NCBI RefSeq assembly: GCF_028751035.1
Contig: NZ_CP063533.1
Span: 1-64,000, forward strand
Length of the DNA: 64,000 nt
From: Helicobacter winghamensis ATCC BAA-430
GTDB lineage: Bacteria; Campylobacterota; Campylobacteria; Campylobacterales; Helicobacteraceae
Direction: 5' to 3'
The notes under the pieces were generated by a model. It saw only the letters and a program-made list of their open reading frames with translations. It was not told where the DNA came from and did not search any database. Positions 51,122-58,657 of this stretch are shown here, piece by piece. A program made the position numbers and the translations under genes. The first letter of the stretch is position 1. Each line of letters starts with the position of its first letter.

Positions 51122-51349
51122 ATGTTTCCTAGAAAATATCATCGTTTTGTCTTTGCTTTTTTGATGTCTGTGTTTATGAGCTTTATAATGTCAGGGGTTA
51201 TTACATTTCTAAACTTAGGATTCCACGAGGATTTTTTTACACAATGGCTTTTGGTGGCTTTTCCTAAGTCTTGGGTAGTGGCGTTTGGTGTGGCAATTTT
51301 TGTTGTGCCTTATGTTGCAAAACTTACAGAAGCACTAATGCGAAAGTAG
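51122..51349 (+). CDS. Small DUF2798-like membrane protein
   Basis: Protein of 75 aa with two membrane helices, beginning MFPRKYHRFVFAFLMSVFMSF and containing SWVVAFGVAIFVVPYVAKLTEALM, the pattern of DUF2798 proteins. I chose this ATG for its AAGGTGG site; an upstream start would overlap the pump gene. Function unknown. It is the last gene of the metal operon or the first before the R-M gene. Confidence 0.72.
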   Translation: MFPRKYHRFVFAFLMSVFMSFIMSGVITFLNLGFHEDFFTQWLLVAFPKSWVVAFGVAIFVVPYVAKLTEALMRK

Positions 51350-51354
51350 AAAAA

Positions 51355-54300
51355 ATGAAGTCGCCAAAATTAATCTTTGAAAAAGAAAATTTAGAAGAGA
51401 ATCTAAATCCGCTATATTATAAGCAAAACATTGAGCAAGAAGAATTTGAAGCTTTTAAAGATAGTGTTTTAGAATATCTTACAAGGATTTATAATCACAA
51501 AGATACAAAGGCTGAAACTTGGCTTGTATCAAATGCTTTGTTACCATTTTTAGAGAATGTAGGCTTTAAAGGTTGTGTTGAAGCGCAATACCACCAAAAT
51601 AAAACAAACAAAAATAGCACCATAGATTTAGTGCTTAAAAATAGCGATAATAGCGTAGAAGTGATTTTTGAAGTAAAAATACCAAATAATCGCAACGAAA
51701 TGTTTAGCACGCAAAATACTACCGCTAAAGCAATGTGTGAAGCCATACTTTACTACATAAGAGAGCGCAAAAATGGCAATGTAGATTTAAAGTTTATTAT
51801 TCTTACTGATTTTTTTAATTTTTATATTTTTAAAGCAAAAGAGTTTGAAAAACTTTTTTATAAAAATCCGCATATCAAAAAAATTTATAACAATAAAAAT
51901 CTTATTTCTAACAATAAAGATTTCTATGATGAATTAGAAAAATTGCTGCATTCTGAAAAGTTTTTTAGTGGAATCACTCCGCCAGAAGATGATGATAAAG
52001 GATTATGGGGAAAATTTCTTTATGGCTTACACATTGATTTAAGACTCTTTGAAAACGATTCTAAAAAATATAAAAATATTTTTAAAGTTTTTCATAGGGA
52101 TTATTTGCTTTCCGAGTATCGTCCAGATAGTAACCGCATAAATCAAAGATTCTTTGATGAGCTGCTTTTTGTGCTAGGACTTAAGCAAGATTCTAAAACA
52201 AACAAAATAGGAATCGACACAGCACAAAACATCTCTTTGATTAGAATAATCCAAGAAAAACTGACAGAAAAGCTAGGAGATTCCACAGAACTTTTTGATA
52301 AATCTATGGAGTTGTTGATTATATGGTTAAATAGAATCTTATTCTTAAAGCTGATTGAAACAAATTTAAGCCACTTTAATGGTGAAAATGGATTCCAACC
52401 TTTTTTAACTAAGGAGAAAATTAAAGATTTTAAAACTTTAGAGCATTTGTTTTTTGAAGTGCTAGCTAAAGATTATGCAACGCGCAAAGAAGATAAGGGC
52501 TTTAATTATATCCCCTATCTTAACTCATCTTTGTTTCTTAGAAAAGCATTAGAATCTCATTTCTCCATTAAAGACTTGGATAATTTTGACATAACGCCTT
52601 ATAGAAACACTCAAGTGCGTGATATAAACACACATAAGAAAATCACAGAGAAGCTTCCATTTTTAGCATATCTTTTTGACTTCTTAAACGCTTTTGACTT
52701 TGGCAAAGACTTTGAAAAAAGTGAGCAAGAGAAGCAAACACAAGAAGCACAAGAAAAAGGGAAAATTAGTGATAGCGATAATGCTATGGATTCTAGGGTT
52801 TTAGGGCTTGTGTTTGAAAATTTAAATGGCTTTAAAGAAGGGAGTTTTTATACTCCGGGCTTTATCACAGAATATATGTGCAAAGAATCTTTAGAAAAAA
52901 TCATTTTAGATAAGTTTAACAAACTCTTTAGCGCAAACGCGCAGGATTTAGAAAATGCTAGGGAATTTCTAAAGCTTGAGTTAAAAAGCGGCAACACACA
53001 AGCAAGGGATCAGCTAAAAGAAGCACTTCTTTCTATAAAAGTTTGCGATCCAAGCGTGGGAAGTGGGCATTTTCTAGCTTCTGCTTTAAACTATCTGTGT
53101 TATTACTTTGATTATTTTAATCTTGTAGATTTAGAAAATATCAATTTAAGCGTAGAAAACGACACACTAAAGCAAGGATTCCACTATAAACGCCCAAACG
53201 ATGAAAAAGAGCAAAATCACAAAAACCAAAAAGCCCTTTTTAATCTTAAAAGGCAAATCATAGAATCCTGCCTTTTTGGCGTGGATATAAATCCTATTAG
53301 CTGTGAAATCACGCGTTTAAGATTGTGGATAGAGTTACTAAAAAATAGTTATTACATTTTTGAAAAGGGCAAATTAGATTCCAACATTCACAAGCTAGAA
53401 ACCCTACCAAATATTGATATAAATATTAAATGTGGGAATAGCCTAGTAGCGATTCTTGACACAAATATTACTTTAGAAAACTTTACTGAAAAGCTAGATG
53501 AAAAATACAAAAAAGCACAAAAAAGTCAGAATTTATTTGTAACAAAGAGTTTAGAAAGCTACATTAACGACATTAAAAAGAAGGCAAGCATTAAATTTAG
53601 TGAGTTAAAAAATAGTGTAGAAAATTATAAAAATGAAACAGATAAAGAAAAGGCTTTATTTTATAAAAAAGAGTATGAGCGAGCATACTTTTATCTTAAG
53701 GAGCTTTTTAAGCGTAATTGCGATGAATATAGCAACTTTTATCGCGCGCTAAAGGATTTTTTCTATCAGTATGGTTATGTAAATTTTTTGAACTTAGATT
53801 TAGAAACAAAAATAACCTTAGAATCTTATGTAGAAAGCTTTGAATTTCATAAAAGCGTAGATTATGAAAGAGAAAATCATAGAAAAATTAAACAAAAGGA
53901 ATTAGAAAATCTTTTAAATCTTTTAAAAGATTATGAGAATTTTCAGCAATTAGATTCTTTTGAATGGCGATTTGCATTCCCTGAAGTGCTAGATTCTAAT
54001 GGCGACTTTCTAGGCTTTGATTTAGTCATCGGCAATCCGCCTTATATCCGCCAAGAAGAGATAAAGCACCTAAAGCCCCATCTTCAAAAATCCTTTAGAA
54101 TCTACAAAGGCACAAGCGATATTTACACCTATTTCTACGAGCAAGGACACAAGATTCTAAAACATAATGGAATCTTAAGCTTTATCACAAGCAATAAATA
54201 CTGCCGAGCAGGATATGGCGAGCCTTTGCGAGAGTTTCTACTTGAAGCTACAGCCCTGCTTTACTATATAGAATTAAATGGTATAAAAGTCTTTGACTCC

Positions 54301-55524
54301 GCCTCTGTTGATACAAGTATCCTAAGCTTTATCAAAACAACGCTAGATTCTAAGCATACATTCTACTACGCACACCCCAAAGACTACGATACTAAAGCTA
54401 ATGTCCCACTACAAGAATACATCATACCACAAAGCCTTTTGCAATCTAGCTTAACTAAAGAAAGCTTTATTTTCCAAGACAGCACCAAAGCCGCCCTTAA
54501 AGCTAAAATTGAAGCAATCGGCACACCATTAAAAGAATGGGATATTTCTATAAATTATGGAATCAAAACAGGCTATAACGAAGCCTTTATCATAGATTCT
54601 AAGAAACGAGATGAGATTTTAAGCAATTGTAGTAATGAAAATGAAAGGCAAAGGACAAGTGAGCTTATAAAGCCTATTTTGCGTGGCAGGGATATTAAGC
54701 GGTATAGCTATGAGTGGGCAGGATTGTGGATAATCAATACGCACAATGGCTATACAACTTGTCATACAAACCCTACCACTTGTCATACTGAGCGTAGCGA
54801 AGTATCTAGCATAGAATCTAAAAAAGATTTTTCGCCTTTTTCAAAGGCTCAAAATGACAAAGTAAAAAAGACTAAAAACGGCAATAAAAACAAACAAAGT
54901 GAAGTTTCTTTAGAAAATGACAAAAAACAGAAAATCCCGCCCATTGATATAAACGATTATCCAGCCCTAAAGGCACATTTAGACACACATTGGGATAAAA
55001 TCGCCAAAAGAGCTGACAAAGGCACAACGCCTTATAACCTTAGAAATTGTGCGTATTTAGAAGAGTTTGAAAAAGAAAAGATTGTGTGGAATCCTGTAAG
55101 TGGAGAGTATTTTTTCACCCATATTAAAGAAGTAATGTATTTTAACAACTCGCTTTTTATGATGACAGATTCTACTAACAATGCTAATTTGCAACCCACC
55201 CATAATAACAAATTGCTTTACATTCTAGGACTTATGAATAGCACATTATATAAATGGATTATCACACAAATGACAAATTTAGTAGAAACAGGAAAATACG
55301 CTTATGGTGCTAAAGATAAGATAGAAAAGCTACCAATTCCTAAAGTGGATTCTAAGACTGAAGCGGAGTTTATACAAATCGTGCAAGAGATATTAGAATC
55401 TAAAAAGCAAGGCATGGATACAAAAGGGCTAGAATCTACACTTGATACAATGGTTTGCAAACTCTATAACTTAAGCCAAACTGAAGCAGAATCTGTTCTC
55501 TCTCTCTCTCTCTCTCTCTCTTAG
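51355..55524 (+). CDS. Type IIG restriction-modification enzyme, phase-variable C-terminus
   Basis: Single-chain enzyme of 1389 aa with nuclease, adenine methyltransferase and specificity parts. The N-terminal PD-(D/E)xK site has Asp about 90 and E-V-K about 106-108. Methyltransferase motif I is DPSVGSGHF near 564 and motif IV NPPY near 894. The C-terminal recognition domain runs from GTTPYNLRNCAYLEEFE to KLPIPKVDS. The frame ends in SLSLSLS from a (TC)12 tract and a TAG directly after it; removal of one TC unit would extend it to about 1573 aa. An in-frame element (54780-54860) interrupts the recognition domain. No brx genes are adjacent. The start follows the DUF2798 gene by five bases; its ribosome-binding site is poor. 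Confidence 0.85.
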   Translation: MKSPKLIFEKENLEENLNPLYYKQNIEQEEFEAFKDSVLEYLTRIYNHKDTKAETWLVSNALLPFLENVGFKGCVEAQYHQNKTNKNSTIDLVLKNSDNSVEVIFEVKIPNNRNEMFSTQNTTAKAMCEAILYYIRERKNGNVDLKFIILTDFFNFYIFKAKEFEKLFYKNPHIKKIYNNKNLISNNKDFYDELEKLLHSEKFFSGITPPEDDDKGLWGKFLYGLHIDLRLFENDSKKYKNIFKVFHRDYLLSEYRPDSNRINQRFFDELLFVLGLKQDSKTNKIGIDTAQNISLIRIIQEKLTEKLGDSTELFDKSMELLIIWLNRILFLKLIETNLSHFNGENGFQPFLTKEKIKDFKTLEHLFFEVLAKDYATRKEDKGFNYIPYLNSSLFLRKALESHFSIKDLDNFDITPYRNTQVRDINTHKKITEKLPFLAYLFDFLNAFDFGKDFEKSEQEKQTQEAQEKGKISDSDNAMDSRVLGLVFENLNGFKEGSFYTPGFITEYMCKESLEKIILDKFNKLFSANAQDLENAREFLKLELKSGNTQARDQLKEALLSIKVCDPSVGSGHFLASALNYLCYYFDYFNLVDLENINLSVENDTLKQGFHYKRPNDEKEQNHKNQKALFNLKRQIIESCLFGVDINPISCEITRLRLWIELLKNSYYIFEKGKLDSNIHKLETLPNIDINIKCGNSLVAILDTNITLENFTEKLDEKYKKAQKSQNLFVTKSLESYINDIKKKASIKFSELKNSVENYKNETDKEKALFYKKEYERAYFYLKELFKRNCDEYSNFYRALKDFFYQYGYVNFLNLDLETKITLESYVESFEFHKSVDYERENHRKIKQKELENLLNLLKDYENFQQLDSFEWRFAFPEVLDSNGDFLGFDLVIGNPPYIRQEEIKHLKPHLQKSFRIYKGTSDIYTYFYEQGHKILKHNGILSFITSNKYCRAGYGEPLREFLLEATALLYYIELNGIKVFDSASVDTSILSFIKTTLDSKHTFYYAHPKDYDTKANVPLQEYIIPQSLLQSSLTKESFIFQDSTKAALKAKIEAIGTPLKEWDISINYGIKTGYNEAFIIDSKKRDEILSNCSNENERQRTSELIKPILRGRDIKRYSYEWAGLWIINTHNGYTTCHTNPTTCHTERSEVSSIESKKDFSPFSKAQNDKVKKTKNGNKNKQSEVSLENDKKQKIPPIDINDYPALKAHLDTHWDKIAKRADKGTTPYNLRNCAYLEEFEKEKIVWNPVSGEYFFTHIKEVMYFNNSLFMMTDSTNNANLQPTHNNKLLYILGLMNSTLYKWIITQMTNLVETGKYAYGAKDKIEKLPIPKVDSKTEAEFIQIVQEILESKKQGMDTKGLESTLDTMVCKLYNLSQTEAESVLSLSLSLS
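54780..54860. repeat. Dispersed inverted-repeat element inserted in frame
   Basis: Ends TTGTCATACTGAG and CTCAAAATGACAA match in inverted orientation at 11 of 13 bases. The element is 81 bases, exactly 27 codons. Translated it reads CHTERSEVSS..., the well-known 'HSERSEES'-type repeat seen in many bacterial genomes. It lies where related enzymes read from THNGY directly to IPPIDINDYPALKAHL, so it and its flanks (about 54752-54930, some 60 codons) look like an insertion. A half copy (TTGTCATAC) occurs just upstream at 54758. Confidence 0.7.
55497..55520 (+). repeat. (TC)12 dinucleotide tract, phase-variation switch
   Basis: Twelve TC units at the 3' end of the type IIG gene. In the current length the reading frame enters TAG at 55522-55524. 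Loss of one unit or gain of two would join the gene to the open frame running from the tract to 56078; gain of one leads to a stop further on. Confidence 0.9.
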
Positions 55525-55547
55525 TAGCTTTATTATTCGTTGTTGCT

Positions 55548-56078
55548 TTGCAGAGCAAAGCGCGCAATCTTGCAAACTTTGTGCTTGATAATTTTGAGAA
55601 AGAGTTATGCGAAGCCTTTAGATTCTGCGAGGGGCTAAAACTCCCACAAAGGGTGTATCAAGGGAAGATTATCTATCCCGAGACTTCACAAGGTGTGTAT
55701 TTTATGTATGATAATAAAGGAATATATATAGACAAAACTGCTTTTATGATAACAACCAATTCTAACCCAAAGTTTTTATTAGCCTTGCTTAATAGCAAAG
55801 CACTCACTTTTTATTATAAAAAATTTTGCGGTGGTTGTATCTTAGGCAATACGGCATATCAATACAACAAACACGCATTAGAAAGACTCCCTATACCACA
55901 AATCACAGAATCTAATAAGCCCCTGTGCGATGAGATTATAAAATGTGTAGATAAAATCCTAGAATCTAAAGCAAAAGATTCTACACTTGACACAAGCAAG
56001 CTAGAATCTAAAATCGACTCTCTGGTCTATAAACTCTACAACCTAAGCGATAATGAAATAAAGATTATAGAAAACTAA
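55548..56078 (+). CDS. Second target-recognition module, fusable to the type IIG enzyme
   Basis: Open frame that continues back into the TC tract without a stop (reads LVALLFVVALQSKARN... before this TTG). It encodes a recognition-domain half: GKIIYPETSQGVYFMYDN, FLLALLNSKALTFYYK, ALERLPIPQI, and ends with ILESKAKDSTLDTSKLESKIDSLVYKLYNLSDNE. That tail is homologous to the tail of the upstream gene (ILESKKQ...LESTLDTMVCKLYNLSQTE), so the specificity module is duplicated in tandem. On its own the TTG start has no clear ribosome-binding site, so it is probably expressed only as a fusion after slippage, or is a remnant. Confidence 0.7.
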   Translation: MQSKARNLANFVLDNFEKELCEAFRFCEGLKLPQRVYQGKIIYPETSQGVYFMYDNKGIYIDKTAFMITTNSNPKFLLALLNSKALTFYYKKFCGGCILGNTAYQYNKHALERLPIPQITESNKPLCDEIIKCVDKILESKAKDSTLDTSKLESKIDSLVYKLYNLSDNEIKIIEN

Positions 56079-56136
56079 TGCTAAAATTCTAAGAAACAAT
56101 AGATGAAGAATAACGACAAGGATTTAGGAGTTTAAT

Positions 56137-56544
56137 TTGGCTTGGTTATTAATTCTCTTTGGTGGGTTTGTGGAGATACTTTGGGTAAGTGGGCTTAAGC
56201 ATTCTACGACTTTAATGGGATATTTTTTTACCATTGTTGGGATCTTAATTTCCTTTACTTGTATGATTTTAGCAATTAAGCGTGTGGAAGTTAGTGTCGC
56301 TTATGCTGTGTTTGTCGGGATTGGTGCGGCTGGAGTTGTGCTAAGTGAAATCTTTATCTTTGGTGCTAGTGTTTCAATGCTGCAACTTGTGTTAATCGTG
56401 CTTTTGCTAGTTGGCGTGGTTGGGCTAAAACTCGTGAGCAAAGAAAGCGATGCGCAAGATTCTAAAGCTATTGATGAGATTGCCGAAGCTTTGGGAATTG
56501 ATGCGCTAGATGATCAAATTGAAGCAGGGCGGAATCTAAAATGA
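56137..56544 (+). CDS. SMR-family exporter subunit A
   Basis: Four-helix small multidrug resistance protein of 135 aa with the membrane Glu in FGGFVEILWVSGLKHS and the motif VGIGAAGVVLSEI. WVSGLKHS resembles the SugE/Gdx (guanidinium exporter) branch. An unusually long acidic cytoplasmic tail (about 30 aa, SKESDAQDSKAIDEIAEALG) follows helix four. The start is TTG after TAGGAG. The ATGA overlap with the next gene indicates a paired, heterodimeric SMR. Confidence 0.85.
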   Translation: MAWLLILFGGFVEILWVSGLKHSTTLMGYFFTIVGILISFTCMILAIKRVEVSVAYAVFVGIGAAGVVLSEIFIFGASVSMLQLVLIVLLLVGVVGLKLVSKESDAQDSKAIDEIAEALGIDALDDQIEAGRNLK

Positions 56545-56855
56545 GTTGGGCGTTTTTAATGCTTGCTGGGTGTATAGAAGTGCTTGGTGTTATTATGATG
56601 AAAGCCTATGCTGTTACTGCTAAAAAGCTTTATCTCTTAGGTGTGGCATTCTTTTTTGTCCTAAGTCTTGGGAGCTTGTCTTTAGCCTTGCGCGAGATTC
56701 CTATGGGTATGGGGTATGCGATATGGACAGGAATTGGCACTGCTGGGGGTGTGCTAGTTGGAATTATTTTTTACAAAGAGTCGCGTAACTTTTGGAAGCT
56801 CTTTTTTGTAGCTCTTATTGCGGCTTGTAGTGTAGGGTTAAAGCTTGTTAGCTAA
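56541..56855 (+). CDS. SMR-family exporter subunit B
   Basis: Four-helix SMR protein of 104 aa with the conserved Glu in LAGCIEVLGVIMMKAY, YAIWTGIGTAGGVLVGIIFYKES, and the C-terminal GLKLVS. Differs enough from subunit A to act as its partner (like YkkCD or EbrAB pairs). Start overlaps the preceding stop (ATGA). Substrate unknown; I saw no clear guanidine riboswitch upstream of the pair. Converges with tatD, whose end overlaps by eight bases. Confidence 0.85.
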   Translation: MSWAFLMLAGCIEVLGVIMMKAYAVTAKKLYLLGVAFFFVLSLGSLSLALREIPMGMGYAIWTGIGTAGGVLVGIIFYKESRNFWKLFFVALIAACSVGLKLVS

Positions 56856-57642
56856 ACGCAAAAAGGCGCGTGGTGTTTGCGTTAATCTGCGTGATTAATT
56901 GCTCTTTTGGAATTTCTAAAATCTCTTGCATTTTCTCTAACACTAAAGGAATATAGGAAGGCTCATTGCGCTTGCCTCTGTGTGGGTGGGGTGTGAGATA
57001 GGGAGCGTCAGTTTCAAGCAAAAGGGATTCTAAAGGAATTTTTGGCAGGATTTCTACTAATTTGCGTGCGTTTTTGAAGGTTAAAACTCCCCCGATTCCA
57101 TAATAAAAATTAAATGGCGCAAGTTTTAAGAGTTGAAAATCTGCATTAAAGCAATGCAAAACACCGCCCACTAAGTCTTTTGCATAAGTTTGTAAAATCT
57201 CTAAGCTATCATTTGAAGCGTCTCTTATGTGCACAATTAAAGGTTTTTTAAACTTAATGGCAAGCTCAATTTGCTTTATAAACACGCGCTTTTGTATGGC
57301 TTTAATTGCTTCTGTGGAATCTGTGTTGAAGTCTTCTAGTTTTTCTTCTAAGCAGTAATAATCTAAGCCACATTCCCCGATAGCCACGCATTTTGGATTA
57401 CTTAAAAAGGATTCCACAAATTTAGAATTATAATTGTATGCAAGGTCTGGATGCACACCGCTTGCAAAATACACATTTGTATGTGTGTTGGCTAGATTTT
57501 GTGCTTTTTCTAAGTCCTTTGGATCTGCTGCTGGGATAATAAAGTGTGAGATTCCAGCATTTTGTGCGCGTTCTAGCATTACATCAAAATCTGTATCAAA
57601 GCGCTCGTCATCTAAATGGCAATGTGTATCACAAAGTTGCAT
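56848..57642 (-). CDS. TatD-family metal-dependent hydrolase
   Basis: DNase/hydrolase of 264 aa. Metal ligands: DTHCHLDDERF at the N-terminus, AIGECGLDYYC (Glu), VIHIRDASNDS region (HIR), GVLHCFNAD, and LLETDAPYLTPHPHRGKRNEPSYI. All metal-binding blocks are intact. Convergent with the SMR pair and divergent from ribE. The physiological role of the family (DNA repair, RNA end processing) is not settled. Confidence 0.93.
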   Translation of the reverse strand: MQLCDTHCHLDDERFDTDFDVMLERAQNAGISHFIIPAADPKDLEKAQNLANTHTNVYFASGVHPDLAYNYNSKFVESFLSNPKCVAIGECGLDYYCLEEKLEDFNTDSTEAIKAIQKRVFIKQIELAIKFKKPLIVHIRDASNDSLEILQTYAKDLVGGVLHCFNADFQLLKLAPFNFYYGIGGVLTFKNARKLVEILPKIPLESLLLETDAPYLTPHPHRGKRNEPSYIPLVLEKMQEILEIPKEQLITQINANTTRLFAFS

Positions 57643-57658
57643 AATAATCCTTTTATGT

Positions 57659-57664
57659 TACAAT
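57659..57664 (+). promoter_or_regulatory. Probable ribE promoter -10 box
   Basis: TACAAT in TTATGTTACAATTTGC, 38 bases before the ribE ATG. No FMN-riboswitch-like structure fits in the short leader. Confidence 0.4.
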
Positions 57665-57701
57665 TTGCACATTGTATTAGATTGTAGCTTAAAGGTTAGA
57701 G

Positions 57702-58316
57702 ATGTTTACAGGGCTTGTGCGTGAGTTTGGCAGGGTGGAGAGTTTGCAAGGCTCAAGTTTGCGGATTTTAGCAAAGCATAAGCCTAACATTGGTGATTCC
57801 ATAGCGGTAAATGGTGCGTGTTTAACGGCGATTGAAGTGTTTAATGGGGGCTTTGTGCTAGAGCTTAGCGAAGAAACTCAAAAGCACATCGCGCTAGAAT
57901 CCTATCAAGATTTGGTGCATATTGAACCTGCAATGCGCTTAAGTGATAGGCTAGATGGGCATATTGTGCAAGGGCATATTGATGGAATCGGAACAATTAC
58001 AAAAATCACTCCACACTCTATCGGAACAGATTTTTTTGTCAAAGTGGATTCTAAAGTTTTAGCTCTGTGCGTGCCTAAGGGAAGTATTGCTATTAATGGG
58101 ATTAGCTTAACGATTAATGAAGTTTTGGATTCCATACTGCGCTTAACAATTATTCCACACACTTTGCAAACAACACTTTTTAAGAATTATAAGGCAGGAG
58201 AGAGAGTTAATATTGAAACAGATTGTTTAGCGCGAATGGTGCAACACTTTTTAGCTTATAAGCAAGATTCTAAATTAAGCTGGGAAGCAGTGGATAGAAT
58301 CTTGGGGAGTTATTAA
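57702..58316 (+). CDS. ribE: Riboflavin synthase alpha chain
   Basis: Dismutates two 6,7-dimethyl-8-ribityllumazine to riboflavin. Two lumazine-binding repeats are clear: MFTGLVREFGRVESL with DSIAVNGACLTAIEV, and DGHIVQGHIDGIGTI with GSIAINGISLTINEV. The 204 aa are full length. Its stop shares one base with the next gene's start. No other rib genes are near. Confidence 0.95.
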   Translation: MFTGLVREFGRVESLQGSSLRILAKHKPNIGDSIAVNGACLTAIEVFNGGFVLELSEETQKHIALESYQDLVHIEPAMRLSDRLDGHIVQGHIDGIGTITKITPHSIGTDFFVKVDSKVLALCVPKGSIAINGISLTINEVLDSILRLTIIPHTLQTTLFKNYKAGERVNIETDCLARMVQHFLAYKQDSKLSWEAVDRILGSY

Positions 58317-58600
58317 TGCCACCAAAAATACCACTTAATCAAAAAGCCGTTGCCTTAGCTTATGAACAAAACAAACAGCGCGCACCAAAGGTGATTGCTA
58401 AGGGAGAAGGGTTTTTGGCTGAAAAAATCATTGAAAAGGCAAAAGAATTTGATATTCCACTCTTTCAAAGCAAGGCTTTAGTGGATTCTTTGATTCACTT
58501 AGAATTAGATGAAGAGATACCGCCAACTTTGTATAAAGCGGTTGTGGAAGTCTTTATTTGGTTGTATCAAACAGAGAAAAAGGCGCAAATGAGTAGCTAA
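58316..58600 (+). CDS. FlhB C-terminal-domain-like protein (FlhX type)
   Basis: Protein of 94 aa equal to the cytoplasmic C-terminal domain of the flagellar export switch FlhB (VALAYEQNKQRAPKVIAKGEGFLAEKIIEKAKEFDIPLFQSKALVDSL), without membrane part. The self-cleavage NPTH site is absent; the protein starts after it (NQKAVAL). H. pylori has such a stand-alone gene (HP1575). It can substitute for cleaved FlhB C-terminus in Helicobacter, from the literature as I recall it. Coupled to ribE by a one-base overlap. Confidence 0.85.
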   Translation: MPPKIPLNQKAVALAYEQNKQRAPKVIAKGEGFLAEKIIEKAKEFDIPLFQSKALVDSLIHLELDEEIPPTLYKAVVEVFIWLYQTEKKAQMSS

Positions 58601-58620
58601 TTTTTTAAGCAAAAGTATTT

Positions 58621-58626
58621 TACAAT
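58621..58626 (+). promoter_or_regulatory. Probable ffh promoter -10 box
   Basis: TACAAT in TTTTACAATGCG, 32 bases before the ffh start and preceded by a T-rich stretch. Confidence 0.45.
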
Positions 58627-58657
58627 GCGCAGTTTATTTTAATTAAAGGCTAGAAAG

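Noticed and set aside
51355-55524. PglX of a BREX defence system
   Set aside because: The size and methyltransferase motifs would fit, but an N-terminal nuclease site is present and no brx genes are adjacent; neighbours are metal export and SMR genes.
56079-56136. Guanidine riboswitch upstream of the SMR pair
   Set aside because: The 58-base spacer has an ACGACAA word but no paired hairpins of the expected type.
57643-57701. FMN riboswitch upstream of ribE
   Set aside because: The leader is far too short for the conserved multi-stem aptamer.
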